This document shows, piece by piece, positions 7,603-13,821 of a stretch of 13,906 nt of DNA (position 1 is its first letter; each line of letters opens with the position of its first letter). Source of the DNA: Micavibrio_A sp040381535 (lineage in GTDB: Bacteria; Pseudomonadota; Alphaproteobacteria; Micavibrionales; Micavibrionaceae). Location: positions 1-13,906 of the forward strand of contig JBEIHF010000033.1 in NCBI GenBank assembly GCA_040381535.1. Reading direction: 5' to 3'. The notes beneath the pieces were generated by a model. That model ran no database searches, was not told the origin of the DNA, and was given only the letters and a program-made list of their open reading frames with translations. The position numbers were made by a program, and so were the translations under genes.

Positions 7603-8886
7603 ATGAGTTTTTTAATAGACCCACAAGAATTAAAGTCCGGCCTCCTTCTCTTCCGAAGGGCCGACGTCCAGCACAAAAACTGGTACTGCCGCGTTCGGGT
7701 GCCGAAGACCGACCGCTATAAGGTATTTTCCCTAAGAACATCCGACATCCGCGAAGCCAAAGACAAGGCATTCGATCTCGATGCCGATGTCAGATTCAGG
7801 GTCAAACACGACGTTCCCGTGTTTGAGAAATCTTTTGCCGAAGCCGCGCAGGAATATTCCGCCCACGCCAAGAGCAACGCGTCCTTCGGCCAGATCACAA
7901 TGGATCGCTGGAAGATTATCGACACCCATATCAGGGTTCATCTGATCCCCTATATCGGCAACATGCAGGTCACGATGGTAAACGTGGACAAATGGAACGC
8001 CTACTACGCTTGGAGAAAAGAAAACGGAAAAGGCATTGATGGCAAAGCACCGAAAGACGGAACCGTCCGAGGTGAAATGAAAACCTTCCGCGCCATCATG
8101 AATTTCTGCGTTGGAAAAGGTTATATCCGTGAGAAACAAGCCCCCAAGGGCAAACTCCCCGAAGACAAAGCACGACGCGAGGAGTTCACTTTACAAGAAT
8201 ATCGCCATCTTCACACCTACGCTCGTACTTGGATTAAAGAAGGGCGTACCGATTATCACATCTGGTATCGGACTATGGCTTACAACTTTATTCTTATCAT
8301 GGCCAATACGGGCATGAGGACGATGGAAGCACGAAACTTGCGCTGGCGCGACGTTGACCTAAGGCGCGACCAAGCCGGACGCAGTTTTGTAACTATGAAT
8401 GTCCGCGCAAAGAAGAAATTCCGTGAATTGGTTGCGGCGGACAATGTGGCCACTTATCTTGAACGTATTAAAGAGATTTCCAAGGCGACGAAGCCTGACG
8501 ACTATGTATTCACCATACAAGCTGGCACTTCAGCCACCGATCTTTATGGACCACTTATCGGAGGATTGCTCGAAGAAGCAGAACTCCTCTTTAGCTCTTC
8601 TGGTAGCAGACGAAGCACTTATTGTTTCCGACACACTTATGCAACCTTCCGATTGATGGAAGGTATAGATGTATATTTCCTAGCAAAGCAAATGGGAACC
8701 TCGGTCAAGATGATCGAGGATTATTACGGCCACATCACGCCGTCGAAAAATGCCGAGCGCATTTTACAAGGTATATCGGGATGGGTGCCGATAGACGAAG
8801 TGGATGGCGGGAAAAAAGGAGGCGTGAACGCCTCCCCCGCCAAGAACAAGTCGAAATCCGAACGTCGAAAGGATAGTGAGGATTAA
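7603..8886 (+). CDS. Tyrosine recombinase/integrase 1
   Basis: A 427-residue phage-type integrase with an N-terminal DNA-binding part (1-75), a core-binding SAM-like domain (about 76-185) and the C-terminal catalytic domain (195-390). Catalytic residues by position are R239 (NTGMR), a lysine around 269-272, R343-H344 (YCFRHTYAT) and nucleophile Y375 (IEDYYGH). The first His of the HxxR box is Tyr340, and the GH of the usual LGH box is replaced by GT (MGTSVKMIE), features shared with integrase 2. The lysine-rich tail after 400 is probably unstructured. AAGAGG lies 6 bases before ATG7603. It probably catalyses integration and excision of the surrounding element. It is not next to a tRNA, and sits 176 bp from the start of the zinc-ribbon gene. 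Confidence 0.93.
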   Translation: MSFLIDPQELKSGLLLFRRADVQHKNWYCRVRVPKTDRYKVFSLRTSDIREAKDKAFDLDADVRFRVKHDVPVFEKSFAEAAQEYSAHAKSNASFGQITMDRWKIIDTHIRVHLIPYIGNMQVTMVNVDKWNAYYAWRKENGKGIDGKAPKDGTVRGEMKTFRAIMNFCVGKGYIREKQAPKGKLPEDKARREEFTLQEYRHLHTYARTWIKEGRTDYHIWYRTMAYNFILIMANTGMRTMEARNLRWRDVDLRRDQAGRSFVTMNVRAKKKFRELVAADNVATYLERIKEISKATKPDDYVFTIQAGTSATDLYGPLIGGLLEEAELLFSSSGSRRSTYCFRHTYATFRLMEGIDVYFLAKQMGTSVKMIEDYYGHITPSKNAERILQGISGWVPIDEVDGGKKGGVNASPAKNKSKSERRKDSED

Positions 8887-8975
8887 GTGATTTTCAGCCG
8901 AGGCGATTAGAAAATCGTATCTTTCTAGCTAAATTGAAAGCGTTCTGTGGGATTTTAACTTACCCACTGCGCCCA

Positions 8976-9395
8976 TTAAGCTCTTTGTAATTTTTTTTCA
9001 TCACCAGAATTATTTTGATCCAAGGCACCCTTGAGACCGTCCAATATTGATTTCGAGGTAATATCAAAGTGTTTTCCGAGAGATATGATCTTATCGGAAG
9101 CAAGCCTTTCTTGTAAAAATCTTCGAATTTGATTTTTAGTTGGGGCAGTGTTGCTCTGCAATTCCTTGCTGATTATCCTCAAAGCCTCTTCATCAAGCAG
9201 ACCTTCAATCTCTTTGAGTTTAGGATTGAGACGGCGCATCTCAGAGGGCATCAATCCAACATACTTTTGCCGCCAGCGGTAAAAGGTCTGCTCTGAAATC
9301 CCGGCCCGTCGGCACACATCCGTGATGGCTAACCCATCTTCCGCCTGACGCAAAATCAACGCAATCTGGCTGTCTATAAATTTGTTCTTCTTCAT
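8976..9395 (-). CDS. IS3-type OrfA-like helix-turn-helix protein, without an OrfB
   Basis: The first 60 residues match the transposase OrfA N-terminus of IS3-family elements: KFIDSQIALILRQAEDGLAI then DVCRRAGISEQTFYRWRQKY, a helix-turn-helix that binds IS ends. Usual OrfA proteins are about 90-110 residues and end in a leucine zipper with a frameshift into orfB. This one is 139 residues, its C-terminal half diverges, and no DDE-domain OrfB follows downstream. Hence it is either a remnant of an IS or an OrfA-derived regulator. AAAGGA sits 7 bases before the start. A possible IS end (GGTCCGATTTTCAGGAAGCA) lies upstream at about 9453-9472. Confidence 0.7.
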   Translation of the reverse strand: MKKNKFIDSQIALILRQAEDGLAITDVCRRAGISEQTFYRWRQKYVGLMPSEMRRLNPKLKEIEGLLDEEALRIISKELQSNTAPTKNQIRRFLQERLASDKIISLGKHFDITSKSILDGLKGALDQNNSGDEKKLQRA

Positions 9396-9492
9396 TAAAA
9401 AATCCTTTCTCTATATTTAACAGATTAAAGGATTTCTCTCACTCAAAACGGTCCGATTTTCAGGAAGCAGAACACTATCGTGAGCAAAGGGT

Positions 9493-10722
9493 TTAAATAA
9501 ACCCGACATTCACGGCATCTACACTTTCGCTTACAGGCGTTAAACCGTTAGCCATGCACATGAGTGCTCCATGACCAATAGGCATCTTCAGGTTATCCAG
9601 CATACTAAAGCCTTTGAAATTAGCGTTTTGCACGGCAGCCGTTTTTTTGATCTCAATAGGGTATAGCGTTCCACTTTCTTCAATCAATAAATCAATTTCC
9701 CTCTTGTCTTTATCTCGGTAAAAATAGATGCGTGGGCTGCGCCCGTTATGAAGGTATGATTTTATAATTTCCGTTATTGCCCATGTTTCAAACATCGCGC
9801 CGGACATCGCGCCGCGCTCTAGCACATCGGGGTTGAGCCAGCCTGTCAGGTATGAGCAAAGCCCTGTATCCATGAAATACAGTTTAGGAGTTTTTACCAG
9901 ACGCTTTGTACGGTTGTTGAAATAGGGCTGGAGCATATACACCACGCCAGAGGCATGAAGCACTTCTAGCCATGTTTTGATAGTCGTGTTGTCTTTTCCA
10001 ACATCCCGCGCCATATCGGAGTAATTTATAAGCTGACCTGTGCGGGCGGCAGCAATCTGCATGAATTTGTGAAAGGCGGCTGTATCAGTAATGTCGAGAT
10101 ATTCCCGTACATCGCGCTGAATATAGGTTGTGACGTAGGAACTATAAAACCTCTCCCAGTTTTTATCATTTTCTTGCGCCACCATATCGGGATATGAACC
10201 GCGCCATATTTTATGAAAGACCTCTGGCAATTTGAGAGCCATGGCTGATTTTTGTCGCGCTTTTAGATTTTTTAATTCTGGCAAGAACGGCGTATCATTA
10301 CTGCGCCCTTGCTCTTCTGCTTGAGAAATACCTTGAAGTTGTAAAACTGCTATGCGCCCAGCCAATGACTCTGTGACATTTTGCATCATGTCGAATTGCT
10401 GCGATCCGGTGAGCCAGAACAGGCCGTTCTTCTTTTCCTTATCAACTACCATCTTGATATAAGGGAACAGATTGGGGGCATATTGCACTTCATCTATGAG
10501 TACAGGAAGCTCTAGCCTATCTAAAAAGCTGGCGGGGTCTTGCTGCGCGGCTAGGCGCAGATCAAGATCATCCAACGTCACATAAGAGCGCGTCTTTTTT
10601 TGCAATTCTTGTAACAGAGTTGTTTTTCCGACCTGACGCGGCCCAGTCAATAAGACGACCTTGAAGCTTTCGCTGGCATCGAGGATAGACTGCCCTAATG
10701 TGCGCTTAATCGTTTTTGTCAT
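9493..10722 (-). CDS. AAA ATPase with DUF4143 nuclease-like domain
   Basis: A 409-residue protein of the AAA_14 + DUF4143 family. The N-terminal ATPase has Walker A GPRQVGKT (27-34), Walker B VLIDEVQ (74-80) and a sensor-like WLTGSQQ (103-109). A middle winged-helix-like segment (about 225-285) contains INYSDMARDVG. The C-terminal DUF4143 part carries FE (E312), REIDLLI (D344) and PIEIKK (E357, K359), the layout of a PD-(D/E)XK nuclease fold. Such proteins are widespread in bacteria and archaea, often on mobile or strain-variable DNA. Their role is not settled and no toxin or partner gene is visible beside it. The start ATG10722 has only a weak GGATTG upstream. It is transcribed away from the repeated integrase fragment. 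Confidence 0.9.
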   Translation of the reverse strand: MTKTIKRTLGQSILDASESFKVVLLTGPRQVGKTTLLQELQKKTRSYVTLDDLDLRLAAQQDPASFLDRLELPVLIDEVQYAPNLFPYIKMVVDKEKKNGLFWLTGSQQFDMMQNVTESLAGRIAVLQLQGISQAEEQGRSNDTPFLPELKNLKARQKSAMALKLPEVFHKIWRGSYPDMVAQENDKNWERFYSSYVTTYIQRDVREYLDITDTAAFHKFMQIAAARTGQLINYSDMARDVGKDNTTIKTWLEVLHASGVVYMLQPYFNNRTKRLVKTPKLYFMDTGLCSYLTGWLNPDVLERGAMSGAMFETWAITEIIKSYLHNGRSPRIYFYRDKDKREIDLLIEESGTLYPIEIKKTAAVQNANFKGFSMLDNLKMPIGHGALMCMANGLTPVSESVDAVNVGFI

Positions 10723-10858
10723 TTACAATCCAATGCCGTCCAATTTGGGACACAATCCCAGATTAGCCGATATTAGCTTGGATTTCAACCAATATAAATA
10801 TGACGGCCCAAAAGCCACAGAAGGCCTTGTGCCGAATGAAGTTAAAAATTTGACTATT
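10723..10858. other. Gap upstream of the AAA ATPase gene
   Basis: No gene supported here. The stretch must contain the promoter of the minus-strand ATPase gene. A weak inverted repeat TGGGA-CACAA-TCCCA lies near 10746-10760. The short plus-strand frame through here resembles no family I recognise. Confidence 0.4.
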
Positions 10859-11077
10859 GATAGATTGTCTATCCTAACGTATTGAAATAAAACGATAATT
10901 TAACGTTATTTACATATACAAAAAAGCTACACAAGAGGATAGCCATGAGTTTTTTAATAGACCCACAAGAATTAAAGAAGGGCCTCCTTCTCTTCCGAAG
11001 GGCCGACGTCCAGCACAAAAACTGGTACTGCCGCGTTCGGGTGCCGAAGACCGACCGCTATAAGGTATTTTCCCTAA
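10859..11077 (+). repeat. Long direct repeat, copy 2
   Basis: Second copy of the 7468-7735 segment. The GATAGA/TCTATC palindrome (10859-10873), the TAACGTTATTTACATATACA stretch, the SD and 44 codons are retained. A 48-base block holding the AATCAAG site and most of the heptamer array is missing, leaving two heptamers (10914 and 10927) 13 bases apart. It ends abruptly at 11077, where sterol-desaturase sequence begins. Confidence 0.93.
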
Positions 11078-11151
11078 CAACATTTCCTTTAGCTTCACTT
11101 CACGGTCCTCTGAGAACCCGCATTTACCGTCAAAATCCTTTGGGTTGTTGA
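10945..11151 (+). pseudogene. Truncated 5' fragment of integrase 1
   Basis: Codons 1-44 are integrase 1 with a single three-base difference cluster (KSG to KKG at residues 11-13). From about 11078 the reading frame runs through the antisense strand of a sterol-desaturase remnant for 24 meaningless codons and stops at 11151. The core-binding and catalytic domains are absent, so it cannot recombine DNA. The start and AAGAGG ribosome-binding site are intact, so a short N-terminal peptide (arm-binding part of the integrase) could in principle still be made. It probably marks a second copy of the element, mostly deleted. Confidence 0.88.
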
Positions 11152-11320
11152 AGGTGCCAAACATCATGTCCCACAATGGCAAGTCTGAAAAATTCTGACG
11201 GTGCCAACCTTGTTTATGATGGATGCAGTGACTTTCTGGACGCTGGAAAATAAACCCAAGCCAATAAGGGGTTTTTATATCTATGTGATGAAAGTATCTA
11301 TATAAATACTTGAACTTTAA
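11078..11320 (-). pseudogene. Sterol desaturase / fatty-acid hydroxylase C-terminal remnant
   Basis: Reading the minus strand from 11320 gives KYLYRYFHHIDIKTPYWLGF, then IFQRPESHCIHHKQGWHRQN and LPLWDMMFGTFNNPKDF, ending in REVKLKEML at 11078. The order RPE-H-HH ... DLPLWDMMFGTF is characteristic of the C-terminal third of the membrane-bound di-iron sterol desaturase/fatty-acid hydroxylase superfamily, including the last His cluster. A stop (TGA, 11321-11323) lies upstream, and the rest of the gene, with the first His boxes, is absent. The 3' end is cut exactly where the integrase-1 repeat begins. It is a non-functional relic showing that recombination joined the integrase copy to a former gene. 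Confidence 0.8.
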
Positions 11321-11342
11321 TCATATTTTAGTTTATAATGAT

Positions 11343-11410
11343 CTGGACAGTCACTGGACAGATACCTAAAATCAAGCACTTAGCCAAAAAATCTGGACAG
11401 TTTCTGGACA
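11343..11410 (+). repeat. Four CTGGACA heptamers before integrase 2 (spacing 11/39/11)
   Basis: Identical heptamers CTGGACA begin at 11343, 11354, 11393 and 11404. AATCAAG-N3-TTA starts at 11370, 16 bases after the second heptamer start. Spacing and the central block equal those before integrase 1, whereas the heptamer bases differ and only the C/A-T-N-N-ACA skeleton is shared. Direct repeats about one helical turn apart are typical of integrase arm sites and of operators. Confidence 0.65.
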
Positions 11411-11428
11411 ATTTAAAGGGATTGTTCG

Positions 11429-12697
11429 ATGCCAGAGACACTTGATATTGAAGAACTAAAAAGCGGGCTTATTATTTTTCGTCGCGGGGACGTAGGACAC
11501 AAGCGTTGGTACTGCCGTATGAAAGTACCCAACGAAGACCGCTATAAGACAGTTTCCCTAAAAACAATCGATAAAGAAGATGCAATAAACAGGGCTTATG
11601 ACCATGACGCAGAACTGCGTTTCAAGGTCAAACATGAAATGCCCGTTTTCAATCGAACCTTCGCGCAAGTAGCGAAGGAGTTTTCAGACTTTCAAAAAGA
11701 ACGCTCCGAGGTGGGACACATCACCTTTCACCGTTGGCGGGTCATGGATTCCCATATCCGCACACAATTAAATAGATATGTCGGCACAACACAAATTACT
11801 TTGGTGGGGGCCGACCGATGGAAGGACTATCCAATCTGGCGGCAAAAGAACGGAAAGGGGCGCACGAAGGAAGAAGTAAGTGACGGAACAATCCGTGACG
11901 AAATGTCCACTTTCCGTTCGATCATGTCATTTGCCGCCGTAAAAAATTACATTCGGGATAGTCAGGTTTTCAAAGGAAAACTTCCCCTTAGCAAAGCGCG
12001 ACGTGAAGAATTTACGCCGCAAGAATATCGCAAACTTCATACCTTCGCCCGTAAATGGGTAGAAGAAGGAAGGCAGGAAAGAAACCGATGGGCCAGACTC
12101 GTTGCCTATAACTTTATTCTTATCATGTGCAACACAGGCATGAGGCCATCCGAAGCTAAGAATTTACGTTGGTCAGACGTTCATATACAAAAAGACAAAC
12201 ACGGAAGAGAGTTTTTAAGACTTTCCGTACACGGTAAAGGAAAGTTCCGCGATCTTGTTGCCTCAAGCAATGTTGCAACGTATTTCGAGCGGATTAAAGA
12301 AATCAGTAAAGCAACAGAAGATAATGATTTCGTATTTACAACAGAAGAAGGTAAACCTGCCAAAACCCTCTACTACTGGATGATAGAAAGCGTCCTGATA
12401 GCATCGGGACTCCAAAAAAGTTCTAGTGGAAGCCAGCGAAGCACATATTGTTTCCGTCATACTTATGCAACTTTCAGACTAACCGAAGGGGTTGATGTTT
12501 ATTTTCTATCCAAACAAATGGGAACGTCCGTACAAATGATTGAAAACCATTACGGACACGTAAACCCTGTCAAAAATGCTGATCTTATTTTAAAAGGCTT
12601 GCCGGGCTGGGAAAGTGTGCCTAGCACGGAAGCCAAAGAAATAGCCGAAGGCAAAAGCAACGATAAATCTAAGACCAAACCTAAAAAGAAAAAGTAA
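11429..12697 (+). CDS. Tyrosine recombinase/integrase 2
   Basis: A 422-residue paralog of integrase 1, collinear without gaps through the catalytic tyrosine; over half the residues appear identical by eye. Catalytic positions coincide: R239 (NTGMR), lysines near 270-272, R343-H344 in YCFRHTYAT, Thr366 in MGTSV, and Y375 in IENHYGH. The tail after 400 is lysine-rich and differs from that of integrase 1. The gene is more A+T-rich than integrase 1, so the two diverged before arriving here rather than by recent duplication. AAAGGGA lies 7 bases before ATG11429. No accessory excisionase or cargo is recognisable immediately downstream. Confidence 0.92.
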   Translation: MPETLDIEELKSGLIIFRRGDVGHKRWYCRMKVPNEDRYKTVSLKTIDKEDAINRAYDHDAELRFKVKHEMPVFNRTFAQVAKEFSDFQKERSEVGHITFHRWRVMDSHIRTQLNRYVGTTQITLVGADRWKDYPIWRQKNGKGRTKEEVSDGTIRDEMSTFRSIMSFAAVKNYIRDSQVFKGKLPLSKARREEFTPQEYRKLHTFARKWVEEGRQERNRWARLVAYNFILIMCNTGMRPSEAKNLRWSDVHIQKDKHGREFLRLSVHGKGKFRDLVASSNVATYFERIKEISKATEDNDFVFTTEEGKPAKTLYYWMIESVLIASGLQKSSSGSQRSTYCFRHTYATFRLTEGVDVYFLSKQMGTSVQMIENHYGHVNPVKNADLILKGLPGWESVPSTEAKEIAEGKSNDKSKTKPKKKK

Positions 12698-13169
12698 TTT
12701 TCTTTAAGGCGGTTGAATCAGGGCAGCGAGTTCGCTGGGCCAAACGCCTACTTTCTACGATCCCGACGATGCGCCGCTGGCGTACTTAAATCGGATGGAT
12801 GGAAAAAACGGTTTTCCGCCGTGGCATTTTGGGAAGGCCGTTTCAAAGCACCTGACCGCCGAGGCGGATTTTAAGGTGCGTGTTAAATCCTCTTATCTAC
12901 GACAGCCCTAAAGAAAAGGGTCCTGTATATTTTCGAATTATTTTGATGTCATTACACCAAGACCGTACCCCCCCCTATGAAAATATATCCGCAACCTTCG
13001 GAGAGTCTATGTTCTTACAAGCCATTGATTTATAATAATTAAAAGTGGAGATTTTCACAATCAGAAGACTCAATCAAAAAGCTTGCTAATTCCATAATTT
13101 TGAATTATTTTGCGCCATTACATGATTATAAACGTAATTTGTCCATAAATTATCGAGAGTGCAAATATT
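12698..13169. other. 472-base gap with decayed sequence and A+T-rich leader
   Basis: The first 210 bases hold an open frame lacking a start (12717-12911, listed separately). The rest is A+T-rich. It contains a C-run (near 12967-12975) and a degenerate direct repeat GAATTATTTTG...CATTACA at 12935-12956 and 13102-13122. The promoter of the DUF1566 gene must be here, but no convincing -35/-10 pair stands out. Confidence 0.5.
12717..12911 (+). pseudogene. Unidentified coding remnant after integrase 2
   Basis: An open frame of 64 codons between a TGA (12714) and a TAA (12909) with no plausible start. It reads QTPTFYDPDDAPLAYLNRMD, then GKNGFPPWHFGKAVSKHL and FKVRVKSSYLRQP. Composition is protein-like and G+C-rich compared with the integrase before it and the leader after it, like the backbone genes of this window. 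I do not recognise the family. It is most simply the 3' end of a gene whose 5' part was replaced by the integrase element. Chance openness is the alternative. Confidence 0.4.
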
Positions 13170-13742
13170 ATGAGTACTGACAGCGTAAAAACAAACCTTA
13201 CCCTTGATGAGGGTTCAGAAGTTACGGTCGTGCGCGGCGGCATGCGAGTCGAGTTCAATGCCAATGGCGGTGTCATCGTTTATCAAAACGATGTTCCTGT
13301 TTATCCCGCTACCAATGATAGTACCCCGCAAGCTAAAGCCGCAGTAATCACAAAAGCGGACCTTCAAATCGGCGACAAAATGGAAGATGGCACGATTTTC
13401 GGTGGTATCTCTCCTGATACAGGTAAGCCGATGTATGTCCGCCCTGCGGATGAGCCACTGACGATGAAATGGAAAGCGGCGATGGACTATGCCAAGAAAT
13501 TTGAGGGTCATGGACACCCTGCAGGCACATTCCGTGTGCCGACAAGCAATGAGCTGGATGTACTATTTAATAACCGCGCCAAGATTGGCGGCTTCAATGA
13601 AACCGGCTCCAATCCCGCTGGTTGGTACTGGTCGTCCACGCAGAACGACAACCTCAATGCGCATGGCCAGAGCTTCAGTGACGGGCATGGGCTTCGGGAC
13701 TCCAAGTCCAACCACTCCTCGTTTCGCCTTGTTCGGAGCTGA
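13170..13742 (+). CDS. DUF1566 / C-type-lectin-like protein, probable DGR target
   Basis: A 190-residue protein with a short beta-rich N-terminal region (about 10-55, VTVVRGGMRVEFNANGG) and a C-terminal DUF1566-type domain (about 65-190). The domain has TFRVPTSNELDVLFNN, GFNETGSNPAGWYWSST, FSDG and the closing SSFRLVRS. This fold resembles the C-type lectin fold used by diversity-generating retroelement (DGR) target proteins to display varied residues. The segment between WYWSST and FRLVR carries many NNC/NNT codons, as expected from adenine-directed mutation of AAC/AAT codons. An avd-like start 80 bases downstream supports the DGR reading. No signal peptide is visible. Many DUF1566 proteins are not DGR targets, so without a template repeat this remains probable rather than proven. 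GAGAG upstream of ATG13170 is a weak ribosome site. Confidence 0.75.
   Translation: MSTDSVKTNLTLDEGSEVTVVRGGMRVEFNANGGVIVYQNDVPVYPATNDSTPQAKAAVITKADLQIGDKMEDGTIFGGISPDTGKPMYVRPADEPLTMKWKAAMDYAKKFEGHGHPAGTFRVPTSNELDVLFNNRAKIGGFNETGSNPAGWYWSSTQNDNLNAHGQSFSDGHGLRDSKSNHSSFRLVRS
13624..13736 (+). other. Candidate DGR variable region at the 3' end of the target gene
   Basis: Codons from TGG13624 to the FRLVR block. Between the constant WYWSSTQ and FRLVR the codons include AAC, GAC, AAC, CTC, AAT, CAT, GGC, AGC, GAC, TCC, TCC, AAC and CAC, all reachable from AAC or AAT by changing only adenines. The boundaries are estimates; the true limits need the template repeat, which is not in this window. The TTTCGCCTTGTTCGG end would be the mutagenic-homing initiation site. 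Confidence 0.5.
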
Positions 13743-13767
13743 ATTATTCAGTCATTTAATCATTTTC

Positions 13768-13788
13768 TGGCCGTGCAAAGCACGGCCA
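13768..13788. terminator. GC-rich hairpin after the DUF1566 gene (terminator or DGR target hairpin)
   Basis: A perfect 9-bp stem TGGCCGTGC/GCACGGCCA with loop AAA, starting 26 bases after the stop codon, followed by TTTATTTTTA. The T-rich tail suits an intrinsic terminator. A GC-rich hairpin shortly after the variable region is also a known feature of DGR targets (described for Bordetella phage BPP-1), where it promotes mutagenic homing. The sequence cannot decide between these roles, and both may apply. Confidence 0.7.
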
Positions 13789-13821
13789 TTTATTTTTAAG
13801 GGATATTGAGAATAATCATTT

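Larger units (their letters stand above)
7468..7735 (+). repeat. Long direct repeat, copy 1 (promoter and 5' end of integrase 1)
   Basis: The segment from the GATAGA palindrome through codon 44 of integrase 1 recurs at 10859-11077. In the coding part 130 of 133 bases match. Upstream, copy 2 lacks a 48-base block (between 7530 and the SD) and one T of a T-run. The repeats flank about 3.1 kb holding the rest of integrase 1, an OrfA-like gene and an AAA ATPase gene. Confidence 0.93.

Noticed and set aside
7681..7700. TGGTACTG in the integrases as part of a DGR template repeat
   Set aside because: Only eight bases match the DUF1566 variable region and the context is integrase coding; no template repeat was found in the window.
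8935..8960. Opposite inverted repeat of an IS around the OrfA-like gene
   Set aside because: Only about six bases (GTTCTG) match the candidate end at 9453-9478; not enough to define an element.
8887..8975. Terminator after integrase 1
   Set aside because: CGATT-AGAA-AATCG near 8906-8919 is a 5-bp A+T-rich stem without a convincing T-run, too weak to call.
10661..10885. Plus-strand 74-residue frame before the integrase fragment
   Set aside because: It starts inside the antisense of the ATPase gene, has no ribosome site, and resembles no family.
10910..11182. Minus-strand 90-residue frame as a novel gene
   Set aside because: Its first half is the sterol-desaturase C-terminus and its second half is antisense of the integrase fragment; it is a chimera across a recombination junction.
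11343..11410. CTGGACA repeats as a CRISPR array
   Set aside because: Units are 7 bp with 11/39/11 spacing and no spacer-length uniformity; they fit protein-binding sites before an integrase.
7427..12911. tRNA-associated integration site
   Set aside because: No tRNA cloverleaf or T-arm sequence (GTTCRANNC with matching stem) was found next to either integrase.
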